A program made the translations under genes and the position numbers. This document shows, piece by piece, positions 46,961-58,048 of a stretch of DNA of 64,000 nt. The first letter of the stretch is position 1. Each line of letters opens with the position of its first letter. Below the pieces are notes generated by a model, which was not told where the DNA came from, did not search any database, and saw only the letters and a program-made list of their open reading frames with translations. This stretch comes from Xenopus tropicalis (Eukaryota; Chordata; Amphibia; Anura; Pipidae), in NCBI RefSeq assembly GCF_000004195.4, contig NC_030683.2, forward strand, positions 84,531,410 to 84,595,409. Reading direction: 5' to 3'.

Positions 46961-47716
46961 CTTAAAATAATAGTAGTTTTTATCTCCCAAAAGGTGAGCC
47001 CTAACTCAGAATAGGTCAGCATTAGAGCTGAAACTAAAATAGGGTGCTCCCTGAAAAGACATTATGTTCGCAGAACGGCCAATATGGAGATTTATAAATA
47101 ATACTGAAAAAACCTAGAAAAAAGTAGATTATTGTCTATTTTCCATTAGATACGTTAAGTAACTACATTTCAGTATTATATTGGTGTCTTGGTGTAAGTT
47201 GTTTAGTACAGGTGTAGAGGAAAGAAAATGTTATGTAGCATATAATGCTTTGCCATTATGCATTTCATTGTGCATAAAAGTAAAATTAGAAGTGACTTGT
47301 AAATCAAAATTTGTATGCATCAAATCAACTTGCTACTGGCCTTCTGCTCCAGCGGGGTCACCATTCAGGCCAATGTAATTATGTTAAGAAGCTTACAGTT
47401 TCCCCATGAGGCTCGGCAAGCTGAGCTAAAGGGAGGGGGATGGAACACTCACATTGCTTTTCTTCTGGGTGACTGAGCTGCTCCATGTCTGAGTCAGTTT
47501 ATTCCACTGTAAAAACAAATTGTGTCTGGGAAGCTGATTTTATCTGTGTTAAGCAGCATGGGCGATGTCCCTGTGTGGGCTACTGACTAAAAGGCATTAG
47601 AATTGTGTTGCTAAATACACTGGGAGGTACATTAGCAGCATAAGCATCAATAAAGATCTAATTGGGTATTTTTTAAAGGGTTATGACTTTTATATTTTGT
47701 AGTCGACACTTTTTCA
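46961..47716. other. dixdc1 intron 1, no feature recognised
   Basis: Unassigned intronic DNA. Confidence 0.35.
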
Positions 47717-47815
47717 GTACAGTTATGGGATCCCTTATCCGGAAACCCATTATCCAGAAAGCTCCAAATTACGGAAAGCCTGTCTCACATAGACTCCATT
47801 TTAATCAAATAACAA
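47717..47815. repeat. fragment of the 'ATAGGATCCC' repeat
   Basis: CAGTACAGTTATGGGATCCC, then TTATCCGGAAACCCATTATC and AGACTCCATTTTAATCAAAT: the left third of the repeat seen complete at 37203. Confidence 0.7.
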
Positions 47816-48948
47816 ACACATGTCATTGGTTTTAATGGCAGTTACAAATGGGTTGCTGTGAAAGCAAGATTCAGGTTTGTGTCTTGTTCTTTAATGCCTG
47901 ATTTCTAGTTCACTATGTCTCAGTTCAGTTATAATGGTTCAGAACATACAGCAGAACCTCAGTTTTATGTTTCTCAGGGGCTGCGTCAAAACAGTAAATT
48001 CCAGGAAAAACGTTAAATCTGGGAAAGAAAAAAATTCATTGTGCCTGAATGGGACCACAGCAAAGTGGTGTCAATTCAAGGAAAACATAAAATCTGGGGA
48101 CATAAAATTGTGGTCCTGCTGTTATTCCATTCATGTAGGAATAACCAACTGGAGCCCAAGGGGTCAAATGATCTTTATGGCCCTATTTTATCCCAGCCAT
48201 CATAGAATTCTCTCTAATCCTTCTCATGAATAAGTGGCATATCAGGAAATGTGAAAGACTTTCTGACATGCGTGTAGAGATTAATGTTTTTGCCTCAATA
48301 AAGTCAGTTTTAAATATTAGTCATTTGGCAGATGAAATGCAAGCTTGCAACTACGACAACACTCAGGCTGGGTGACTTTTACTGAATGCAGATGTTCATC
48401 TTGCTACAGTCTGATTTGGGAAACCCAAGCTGTAAGCTAACTTGGCAACCTAGGGTGCACACTGACACTTTGCCAGCTCGCACAATAAGGCACCACAGTG
48501 CAGACAGTTTATAGTGTTGTCTTGGTAACATGTAGATTTGCTCCTTGTGAACTCATCCAAGAGAATAAACAAAGCAGAACATTTGCTGAGCTGAGTGCAC
48601 CACATAGACAGCTGTATGTGCAGATCAGGTTAATATTTTATATTAGATACTTCAAAATATTTCAGAGTACCAAATCTAAGTATCCTGCTATATGTGGTAT
48701 ATGGTGCTGGGTGCCATGGTAAATTATCTAGTGTGCTACCAAGTGCTCAACACAGCAGACATTATTTTTCTTAACCTGGCCATACATGGGAAGATCTATA
48801 AATCTGCTGAGGTTGCCAAAGTGGCCAAATCACTCCACAAATAGACTCCACTGGAAGACAACTGTGATTCTTACCCAATACAATTTTGTAACCTTTCCAA
48901 CTGACATCCGAGGGGGATACATTAAGATCTATACCATTCAGCTGACTT

Positions 48949-50025
48949 GGTCAGGAGTGGCTCAGTTGGCAGCTGGTGTTAAGCATAATGTGGGCACTTC
49001 AAGAATTTGGTCTCATTTGAATAACAGACTAGAAGATGAGTAGGCTTAGTTCATAATATATATAGTAAGAATAAATAAAACTAAAAAAATATGATGGCCA
49101 TCAGCAGATTACCACAGAATATCACTTTCAATAACATACTGAAAGTTTATTTTTTATTGAACCCCCCTCCACTTTCCAACTAAGCCCATGGGGGTCATTT
49201 AACATTTAGTTATAGGGAATCTAGAGCCCCTGTAGCATTCTTAAGTCACCTACTATCCCCTCTTTTTATAGATATGATGGTACTATGACCATACCAATTG
49301 TAAGCAAGTACTGTTAGGGTGCAAATGATTTGATGGCCTGTTAATAAAGAATTAATAAAAAAAAAATTAAAGAACAGCCCTAATAGAAATGTTTGTTCCA
49401 AATAACATACAGCATTTTTGTTTATTTATAATTTCTCAAGGATTTAATAGGAGTAGGAGCTTTAGATGGGCAAACATGTTGCAGTCTACACCCCAGTAAC
49501 CACTTTATCTGGTGAACCAGAATATGGAATGCAGCTGCACTGTGGATTTCCCCATGGCTTGAAGAACATAGCACTCTGTTATAATAACAATGGAAAACAT
49601 AGATCCTGTTTCACAGAGGGCTTCAAGTTTGTAAGCGACAAAGGACACCTAGGTGGGTAGAAGTATTTTACTCTGCAGAGTTCTACATGGAGCTTTCACT
49701 GTTTTTTTTATCTGCAATGTTATTGCACATTTAGTCCAAAGCAAAGCATCTATAATTGGGGAAAATATGTGATTTAAAATATGATATAATGATATAGACA
49801 CTATAGTATAGTATGGTCAGGAGTAGCCCAGTTGACAGTTAAAAATTTGGTGTTATTTGGATGGTAGACTAGAAGATGAGTAACCTTGGCCCATAATACA
49901 TATCGTAAAAAAAAATAAAGGTAAGCAAGCACATTACAAAGTTTAGTCACTATAGATTTCCCCATGACAGAGGGCTTCAAATTTGTGAGCAAGGAAGGGC
50001 ACTTAGATGCGTAGCAGTATTATGC
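48949..50025. repeat. local direct duplication of an unrecognised sequence
   Basis: Segment 1 (about 48949-49670) and segment 2 (about 49812-50025) share, in order, TGGTCAGGAGT-GC-CAGTTG, AGACTAGAAGATGAGTA, TAAGCAAG, ATTTCCCCATG, CAGAGGGCTTCAA-TTTGT and GGACACCTAG/GGGCACTTAG. Segment 2 lacks several blocks of segment 1. A 64-codon frame (49466-49660, MGKHVAVYTPVTTLSGEPEY...) covers part of segment 1 but is destroyed in segment 2; I do not recognise it. Confidence 0.6.
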
Positions 50026-51254
50026 CTAAGCTGCAGATTTTCTGCATATTGCTCTAAGTATGAGTGGGGGACAGGTTATACTGACACCATTTCATTTTGC
50101 AAAACGTGGCAGCTCTATGCTGCATTGACAGGATGCTCCTTTAGACCTTTGATGCTGCCAGGCTTATGTGGTTGTAAATGCTGCAGTGCCAAAATACTTT
50201 GTGTAAAAGCCAAAAGGATAAAAGCATCAGCATTTTTAGGGAATTATTTAAAAATGTCAAGTCCTCAACCTTTAATTAAGAAAAGTATTTGAGCAACTGC
50301 ATGTTTTGCATGTTGTTCATATAAAGATTATGTAAAGAGGTCTTCCTTTGTTTTGTATTGTTGTATTTTGTATTGTATGTTTTTTGTAGGCGCTGAACTT
50401 GGCAACTGTATTGCAGTGCTCCTGGGAAAGTCTGTGAATGCCTTAGTTTGATTCCACTGGTACTGTTCCTTATGTTTGCTGTAATGTCTGCCATCATGGG
50501 TAATCGTGGAAAGCCTGGTCAATAGCTGAATTCCTGCCAATGACTGGAGAGAGAAAAGTATTTCAACAGTGTCTGTAGTGTGCTAGGAGCAGAGGGGCTA
50601 TTCTTTCCTTTAGGCAGATCGATCAATGGTGTGCCTTGTGCCATACAAACATTGATACAATAGCATAATATCTCTTCCACAGGGTTAAAGATGTTTGAAT
50701 CTTGTTAGCAAATCTCTGAATACCTGCCAGTATTTCTCAGTTAAATGTTGCTGTTATGTAATGCTGAGCATTTACTCCTTCAAAAAACACATAAGCCTGT
50801 AAATTTGGGTGTGTTTTATTTTTCCTTAATCAGTGTTCTGAAATGTTCTTAATAGCTGTTTTATAGCAAACTTTTAACAGCCTCCTTTGCCATTTAAACC
50901 ATCCTCACAAATGAATACTTTACATTACCTTCTTTTGAGAAGCAAATCTATTTCTGTTTTAAAAAAACTAGCTAAAAATTATTTAAAAATCTCAAGCAAA
51001 ATTCAGCATGTTTTACCCAAAATACAACATTATTTTCCAGAATTCCAGCATAATTCTACCCTTACGTGTAAAGTTTTAGGCCACATACCACAGGTGCTAA
51101 ATATTTAGTGTTTAGTAAAATACATGCAAATAGCTTGGGAAAAGCAGCTGGTGGGTGAGATATAGGTGTAGCATCCATTACCTATAGGCAGGCCTGGACT
51201 GGCAATCTGTGGATTCTGGCAAATGCCAGAGCGGCTGCTGTAAGATCCCATAGA
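50026..51254. other. dixdc1 intron 1, no feature recognised
   Basis: No supported gene or element over 1.2 kb. Confidence 0.35.
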
Positions 51255-51560
51255 CCAGGGACCCCAACCTTTCTTACTCGTGAGCCACAGTCAAATGTAA
51301 AAAGACTTGGAGAGCAACATAAGCATCATAAAAGTTCATGGAGGTGCCAAATAAGGGCTAAGATTGGCTATTAGGTAGCCTCTATGCACACTATCAGCTT
51401 ACAGGAGGCTTTATTTGGTAGTAAATCTTGTTTTTATTCATCCAAAACTTGCCACCAGATCACGAATTCAAAAATAACTACCTGGTTTGGGGGCACTAAG
51501 AGCAGCATCCAAGGGGTTGGTGAGCAACATGTTGCCCCTGAGCCATTGGTTGGAGATCAT
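51255..51560. mobile_element. hAT-type element, second copy of the 24320 family
   Basis: Starts CAGGGACCCCAACCTTTCTT. It matches the copy at 24320-24628 along its length (TGTAAAAAGACTTGGAGAGC, CAGGAGGCTTTATTTGGTAG, AATTCAAAAATAACTACCTG, GAGCAACATGTTGC). The right end is degraded (TTGGAGATCATTTG), and no clear target duplication is visible. Confidence 0.75.
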
Positions 51561-52279
51561 TTGACATTGTACCACATACATGTAAATTAGCACCTTTTTG
51601 TATATAATTTGTTGTTTTTTTTTTTTTTTAAACAATCAACGGATTTCATGTTTACTCATTTGAGTTTTGGAGGTTCCTTTCGTCAGTAGCCTTGGGACTC
51701 TCTTGGTTGGTGCAGCTAGCCAAATGGGACAAATGCCTATGGCTAAACAAAGAGGCTGACAAGCTCCAAAATCTCCTTATGTTCTTATGCTGTGGGAATT
51801 TGTCCAGCACTTTAGTTTCTCTTTGTTACAAATGGCCTTGTCAGCTTATCAACACATTTATGTTTATGAAGAGGATTTTTTCATGCCCACATCTATTTGT
51901 ATATGTTTTTCTAAAGAAGTAAGAATAAAGATTTATGCTTATTGCACATTTAGCTTGCTAAAGGTAATAGCTGCAGGGAATCCCAAAATTGTTGATAAGA
52001 CCGAATAAAGCCTTGCTTTTTGTTGTTTCCATTGTACAGGTACAAGAGCAGACTCTTTGCCAGATATTGCACAGTTACTGCTAAGAGATGTTTGATCATG
52101 TCATGGATTTTGTATTGTTCAGCAGTACCTTTTTCTTTATGCATTCAGCGCTGTGTGTGTTCTGTTGCAATTATGGCAAAGACAAAAAGAAATCCAGAAA
52201 GTGGAGAGAATTCTTAGAGGATACACTTATTATGTTCAGAGTTTTGCTGAACTGTAAAATAATTAAAATTAGTCATCAC
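51561..52279. other. dixdc1 intron 1, no feature recognised
   Basis: A T homopolymer run at 51612-51629; otherwise unassigned. Confidence 0.35.
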
Positions 52280-52573
52280 TAGTGATGGGCGAAATAATTC
52301 ACCAGGCTTGGATTGGCTTGGTGACAGATTTTTTTGCGAAAGAAAATCCTCAGAACCTCAAAAAATTGTCACCCAAGTCAAAAGAAATTGTCACACACGT
52401 AAGTAAATTGACGCACGTCAAAAAACTATTTGTACACGTCATTTTTTTTTTTTGAAGTATGCAACAAAAACATGATAGACGCAACAAAAACATGACACAC
52501 GCAACATATTCGTTGTTTTGCCAATTTTTCGCCATTTCATCTAAGCGAAATGGGACAGATTCGCTCATCACTA
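52280..52573. mobile_element. hAT-type MITE, relative of 28116
   Basis: Starts TAGTGATGGGCGAAATAATT and ends GACAGATTCGCTCATCACTA. It is flanked by GTCATCAC (52272-52279) and GTGATCAC (52574-52581), a 7/8 match for an 8-bp duplication. The interior is rich in ACGTCA and GCAACA motifs. Confidence 0.7.
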
Positions 52574-52942
52574 GTGATCACCCAGTAGCAGGATAAGGGA
52601 AACAGGGGTATCACTGAATGCAGCATTTAAATCTTTATCAGGTAAGCCTGTCAGAGGGCCAAATACACAGGCAGATTAGCTGCTGGATCAGTCTGAATAG
52701 CCAGGATTGCCACCGTTAACTGCAGGGAATAATGCTGTGCTACTTTCACTGCTTGGCTCAAATTATTTTGGTGAAAATCAGTGAGCAATGCTTTATTTCA
52801 ACTGAATATTGACCCTTTTGAAATGTATGAAAAAGACAATTTAGGGGCATACAGAAGCTTCTGCTCTAAAGTACATATCCGTGATCTCTGCAAATAAGAA
52901 GCTTCAGCTTAAAACAGCTTTATATTCTTTTTGCTATATTCT

Positions 52943-53406
52943 TTAAAGTGGACCTGTCACGCAGACATAAAAAGCTGTATAATAAAAGTCCTTTTCAAAT
53001 TAAACATGAAATCCAAATTCATTTTTATATTAAAACATCCAAACCCATTATAGAGGCATTTAAAAATCCCAGCTGTCAATCATATATTGCTTGCCCCGGC
53101 TCTATGCCTTAGGCACATCTCACTTTCCCCTCCCTCCTCATCATCTAATTATATAGCCAGTGCAAGGGCATGGGCATCTGGTCCCCAATTCTGGCACGTA
53201 AACAAGATTTTGGCATGATACAAAGCCTGCCATTTCATAACGGTGTCCACAAAATGGTACCTTCCTGCTTGCTTTGATTAAGTAATTCCAAGACGGAAAG
53301 AACAAGATTTCTATTATTTATATAGGGAAAGTAAAGTTTATTTTGCTCAGCTAACAATATAGAAAATAATTTGGAGTTATTTCTTAGGGTGACAGGTCCC
53401 CTTTAA
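52943..53406. mobile_element. T2-type MITE, 464 bp
   Basis: TTAAAGTGGACCTGTCACGC at left and GTGACAGGTCCCCTTTAA at right: inverted ends of about 18 bp with TTAA at the tips. Confidence 0.8.
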
Positions 53407-53530
53407 AGCTACCCATACATGTCTAGATTTGATTGTGGTGTTTGGCTGATTTTGACCATACTACCAATTGTCTGTGCATTTATGTCATCTGATAGCGGCA
53501 AGTCAGGCTCGACAATCCTGCAATCGGTTT
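53407..53530. repeat. 'CATACATGTCTAG' repeat, interrupted
   Basis: AGCTACCCATACATGTCTAG begins a copy of the 'GCCATACATG' repeat. It runs into the hAT insertion at 53539 and may continue at 55777-55990 (ending CAGTGTATGGCCACTGC). Confidence 0.5.
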
Positions 53531-53538
53531 GTCTCGAT

Positions 53539-54483
53539 CAGTGCTGTCCAACTTCTGTGGCACTGAGGGCCGGAATTTTTCCAGCCTCCGTTGTGGAGGG
53601 CCGATAATGGAAGCTAGTTTTGGCCACTCCCCTTTTTAAAACCACATCCACTTGTAACCACACCCATGTTATCGCATGACCATAGCCATATTAATGGTGG
53701 TAGTACAGCAAAAACCTGCCATACTCTGCCTTCCCTACCCTGCCTGTGTGTGCCATATTCTGCCTTCCCTACCCTGCCTGTGTGTGTGCGATACTCTGCC
53801 TTCCCTACCCTGCCTGTGTGTGCCATACTCTGCCTTCCCTACCCTGCCTGTGTGTGCCATACTCTGCCTTCCCTACCCTGCCTGTGTGTGCCATACTCTG
53901 CCTTCCCTACCCTGCCTGTGTGTGCCAAACTCTGCCTTCCCTACCCTGCCTGTGTGTGCCATACTCTGCCTTCCCTACCCTGCCTGTGTGTATGGCACAC
54001 ACAGGCAGCATAGGGCAGGCAGAGTATGGCACACACAGGCAGCCTACAGTGACACAATGCTGCCACTGCTCCTACAGTCTCCACAATAACTATATATCAA
54101 AAAACTTTTTAATTGCAGTACCACCTCAGTATATATTCTTTTTATAATGTGCAGGGTTTATTTTTGGGTTTCTACTGCTCCTACAGTCTGTCTGAGGTGT
54201 GAACAGGTGAACAATGTGGGTGATTACAGCCTGAGCCTGAGGTGTGAACAATGCAGTGGTTGAACAATGCAGAGATTAAAAGGTGTAACCAACACAGGGG
54301 ATTACATTTTTAAACAATACAGGGGGGTTACAGCCTGAATCTGAGGTGAGAACCATGCAGGGGGCCAGTTAATCTCAGTACTGATACCATTTTAAAGCTT
54401 AAACAAAAGTAAGTTATCAAAGCAGCCAGACAGGTGGGGGGCCACACAGAGGGGGGTCCCGGGCCGCAAGTTGGACAGCACTG
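53539..54483. mobile_element. hAT-type element, copy 1, with minisatellite
   Basis: Starts CAGTGCTGTCCAACTTCTGT and ends GCAAGTTGGACAGCACTG. The left flank is GTCTCGAT (53531-53538) and the right flank GTCTAGAT (54484-54491), a 7/8 duplication. It carries a minisatellite built on CCATACTCTGCCTTCCCTAC (about 33-bp units, 53727-54040). Confidence 0.85.
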
Positions 54484-54491
54484 GTCTAGAT

Positions 54492-55768
54492 CAGTGCTGT
54501 CCAACTGGCGGCCCGCGACCCCCCTCTGTGTGGCCCCCCATCTGTCTGGCTGCTTTGATGGCTTACTCTTGTGTAAGCTTTAAATGGTATCAGTACTAAG
54601 ATTAACTGCCCCCCTGCATGGTTCTCACCTCAGATTCAGGCTGTAAACCCTCTGTATTGTTTAAAAATGTAATCCCCTGTGTTGTTCACACCTTTTAATC
54701 TCTGCATTGTTCACCCCCTGCAGTGTTCACACCTCAGACTCAGGCTGAAATCACCCACATTGTTCCCCTGTTCGCACCTCAGGAGCAGTAGAAACCCACA
54801 AATTATCCCTTCACCCTACAAAAAGAACATATACTGAGGTAGTACTGCAATTAAAACGTTTTTTAATATATAGTTATTGTGCAGACTGTAGGAGCAGTGC
54901 CAGCATTGTGTCACTGTGTGCTACCTGTGTGTGCCATACAGCATAGGGCAAGCAGAGTATGGCACACACAGGCAGCATAGGGCAAGCAGAGTATGGCACA
55001 CACAGGCAGGATAGGGTAGGCAGAGTATGGCACACAGGCAGGGTAGGGCAGGCAGAGTATGGCACACACAGGCAGCATAGGGCAGGCAGAGTATGGCACA
55101 CACAGGCAGGGCAGGGTAGGCAGAGTATGGCACACAGGCAGGGTAGGGCAGGTAGAGTATGGCACACACAGGCAGCATAGGGCAGGCAGAGTATGGCACA
55201 CACAGGCAGGGTAGGGCAGGCAGAGTATGGCACACACAGGCCAAGTATGGCACAAACCAGCCAAGAATGGCACACACAGTCAAAGTATGGCACACACAGG
55301 CAGGGTAGGGAAGGCAGAGTATGGCACACACAGGCAGGGTAGGGCAGGCAGAGTATGGCACACACAGGCCAAGTATGGCACAAACCAGCCAAGAGTGGCA
55401 CACACAGTCAAAGTATGGCATATGCAGGCAGGGTAGGGAAGGCAGAGTATAGCACACACAGGCAAGGTAGGGAAGGCAGAGTATGGCACACACAGGCAGG
55501 GTAGGGAAGCCAGAGTATGGCACACACAGGCAGGGCAGGGAAGGCAGAATATGGCACACACAGGCAAGGTAGGGAAGGCAGAGTATGGCAGGTTTTTGCT
55601 GTACTTCAACCATTAATATGGGTATGGTCATGTGATAACACGGGCGCGGTTTCAAGTGGGTGCGGTTTCAAAAAGGGGAGTGGTCAAAACTGGCTTCCAT
55701 TATCGGCCCTCCACCACGTAGGTCGGAAAAATTCCGGCCCTCGGTACCACAGAAGTTGGACAGCACTG
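54492..55768. mobile_element. hAT-type element, copy 2, inverted relative to copy 1
   Basis: Starts CAGTGCTGTCCAACTGGCGG and ends AGAAGTTGGACAGCACTG, followed by GTCTGGAT (55769-55776). It is in opposite orientation to copy 1, and the two share the central GTCTAGAT. It contains a longer minisatellite (54920-55600), the complement of that in copy 1 (unit GGCAGAGTATGGCACACACA plus GGCAGGGTAGG). Confidence 0.85.
54920..55600. repeat. 33-bp minisatellite, about 20 copies
   Basis: Units combine GGCAGAGTATGGCACACACA with GGCAGGGTAGG or GGCAGCATAGG. The 33-bp period keeps all frames open, giving long PYSAFPTLPVCAILCLP-type frames that are not genes. The same unit in reverse orientation is at 53727-54040, so the two arrays could form a very large hairpin. 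Confidence 0.9.
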
Positions 55769-56019
55769 GTCTGGATAATGCTCCTTTTTAGAAAGTCAAT
55801 TGGGCAGCAATAGGTAAGGAAGTAATAATAGGAAGAGCTCTCTTCTCTCCCTGCTGATATGTTGGCTCAAATGACAGGAACAATAGTATTTGACCTTCAC
55901 AGTATATGGTGACAAATTGTACCATAACCTTAGTGGACGATCGGTCAGATACAGTACCTTGCAGTTTGGCCAGTGTATGGCCACTGCTAGGCAGTCTGAA
56001 TACAAATAGGGGGTCTATG

Positions 56020-56945
56020 ATCTATAATGCTTGGGACCTGCATAAAGGGTCTTGCTATAATTTAGATTACTTTATGTTAAGTCTACTAAAACCCAATAGG
56101 TTTATTTGTATTGCTACCAATATGGATTCCTGAAACTTACCGTATTTTTCGCCCTATAAGACGCTCCGGAATATAAGACGCACCCAATTTTAAAGGAGAA
56201 AAATCTAGAAAAAAAATATTCTGAACCAAATACTGTAGTAAAATATTTTATATGAACTGTATAAAGTTAATTGTCTCTGGGCTCGCACATAATGAGGCTT
56301 CCCCCAGGGCCCCCCCCAAGCATACTTTAGCTTCCCCCAGGGCCCCCCCCAAGCATCCTTCAGCTTCCCCCAGGGCCCCCCCCAAGTATCCTTCAGCTTC
56401 CCCCAGGCCCCCCCCAAGTATCCTTCAGCTTCCCCCAGGGCCCCCCCAAGTATCCTTCAGCTTCCCCCAGGCCCCCCCCAAGTATCCTTCAGCTTCCCCC
56501 AGGGCCCCCCCAAGTATCCTTCAGCTTCCCCCAGGGCCCCCCCAAGTATCCTTCAGCGTCCCCCAGGGCCTCCAAGCATCCTCCGGCTCCCCCACGGCAC
56601 CCCCAGCATTCTTCAGCTTCCCCCAGGGCCCCCAAGCACCTTCCATTTCCCCCCTAACCTACCCCCACCGGCCTCCGGCTCCCGTGATGTCTTCCTCTCT
56701 GTGCCGCGGCTCCCAGCAGCTTCTGTGCTTTTATAAGGTTGCGCCCTGTGCGTGTGACGTCACGGGCGCAACCTTATAAAAGCGAGGATGCGGCACAGAG
56801 CCGCGGCACAGAGAGGAAGACAGTTCGCCGTATAAGACGCAGCAACTTTTCCCCCCCAGTTTTGGGGAAGAAAAAGTGCGTCTTATACTGCGAAAAATAC
56901 GGTAGTTAGGACCAAGTACAAAGTACTGTTTTATTATTATTTTAT
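56020..56945. repeat. 'ATAGGATCCC'-family repeat split by an insertion
   Basis: The left part (AGTCTACTAAAACCCAATAG ... GAAACTTA) and the right part (GTTAGGACCAAGTACAAAGT) join into the normal interior order of the repeat (compare TATCTTAGTTGGGGTCAAAT at 26364). The insertion is the element at 56140-56902. Confidence 0.7.
56140..56902. mobile_element. 'CCGTATTTTTCGCC' element with minisatellite and hairpin
   Basis: The ends CCGTATTTTTCGCCCTATAA and (reversed right end) CCGTATTTTTCGCAGTATAA are inverted repeats, flanked by TA (56138-56139 and 56903-56904). The interior has a C-rich array (about 56290-56640, unit TATCCTTCAGCTTCCCCCAG plus GGCCCCCCCAAG) and a hairpin at 56695-56820 with TGACGTCA at 56755-56762. 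No transposase. Confidence 0.8.
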
Positions 56946-57116
56946 AAGGCACCATTTATGAGATGGAACGACCTGTACTAATCACAGTACTGGCATAATA
57001 ATTGCAGCAACAGCATCATATCTATCATTAGTAGTAGCAGAAATGGAGTGTTTTTTTTGTTTGTTTTTGTTCTTAGCAAATCAAACTGTAATTAAGTTTT
57101 TTTTTTCATCTTACAG

Positions 57117-57246
57117 CAGCAACTGCAAGCATATGTTGCCTGGGTGAATTCTCAGCTGAAAAAGAAGGTGGGGCTTAATCCAGTGCAGGACTTAAGGCAG
57201 GACCTTCGAGATGGTGTTGTTTTAGCACACCTTATAGAAATTGTAG
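57117..57246 (+). CDS. dixdc1: dixdc1, exon 2 (start of CH domain)
   Basis: The 130-bp exon lies between acceptor TTTTTTTTCATCTTACAG and donor GTGAGT. It enters in phase 0 and leaves after the first base of a codon. It reads QQLQAYVAWVNSQLKKKVG, then LNPVQDLRQDLRDGVVLAHL and IEIV. Mammalian DIXDC1 has almost the same residues (QAYVAWVNAQLKK, DLRQDLRDGVILA), directly after the segment encoded at 40024. This is the first part of the calponin-homology domain that gives actin binding in the long isoform. The split Gly/Ala codon fits the mammalian IVAGEKLSG. The exon for the rest of the CH domain lies beyond this window. Confidence 0.96.
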
Positions 57247-58043
57247 GTGAGTGCTCACATCTTGTGTGTGTGTATATATATACACTGTATATATATGTGT
57301 GTGTGTGTTTTTCTAAACAGCATTAATTATACTAAATTGTGTTCACTTTTTTTCACTAATATATCTGCATCAAAAAAATCACTGACAATTGATTGCTTAT
57401 TGACATGACATAGGACTGTGCAGCCTTGCCAAGGAGCTCAAGCCCAATGATCTCTTTTATCCCTTCCTTCTGATTATGCACAGTTTAATTAGTTGAAATT
57501 ATACTAGAAAATAAGTGAGCCTTGGAAGAGGTCCAACCAACCCTTTGTCCCATGAACATACCTACCTGAGTAAAATTAAAGGCTTGAGCCATCATACCAT
57601 CATTCAAGAGTCTGTTTCAGAGACTGCAAGATTCTGTAATTTAAAGAGAGTTTAGGCTTTGACTAGATAATTTAAGGTCATTGTTACTGAACAACTCCAG
57701 CGTTGCTTTTGTCCTTGTGTTTGGGACAGTTGCCCAGTTGAAAGAACTTTCACCCAAAATTACATTTTTGGGGGATCAATATTTAGTGGACAAACAGGGT
57801 AAATTGCAGTATTATTGACCATCCATTTTTACTTCTATTTTAAGAAGATGCCCATACCCTGATGATGAGCAGCTGCCATTCAGCATGGTGCTATCTATCA
57901 TTACCTCATTTACTCTGTAGGGAAAAAGCTCATTAAGCAAATTAAGTAAACTGCAGTGGTAAAGAACAAAAAAAGTGAATGTTCCACTGGTCCACTTCAA
58001 GCCCATTTTAGTTGAACTTTGCATCAGCAGCATTTATGAAAAA
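57247..58043. other. dixdc1 intron 2, before the Ty3 insertion
   Basis: Contains a TG/TA microsatellite (57266-57308). No further dixdc1 exon is recognisable. Confidence 0.5.
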
Positions 58044-58048
58044 GTAAG

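Noticed and set aside
53666..55655. Cys/Pro/Leu-rich open frames up to 244 codons on both strands
   Set aside because: Translation of 33-bp tandem units in two inverted hAT copies; low-complexity repeat artefact.
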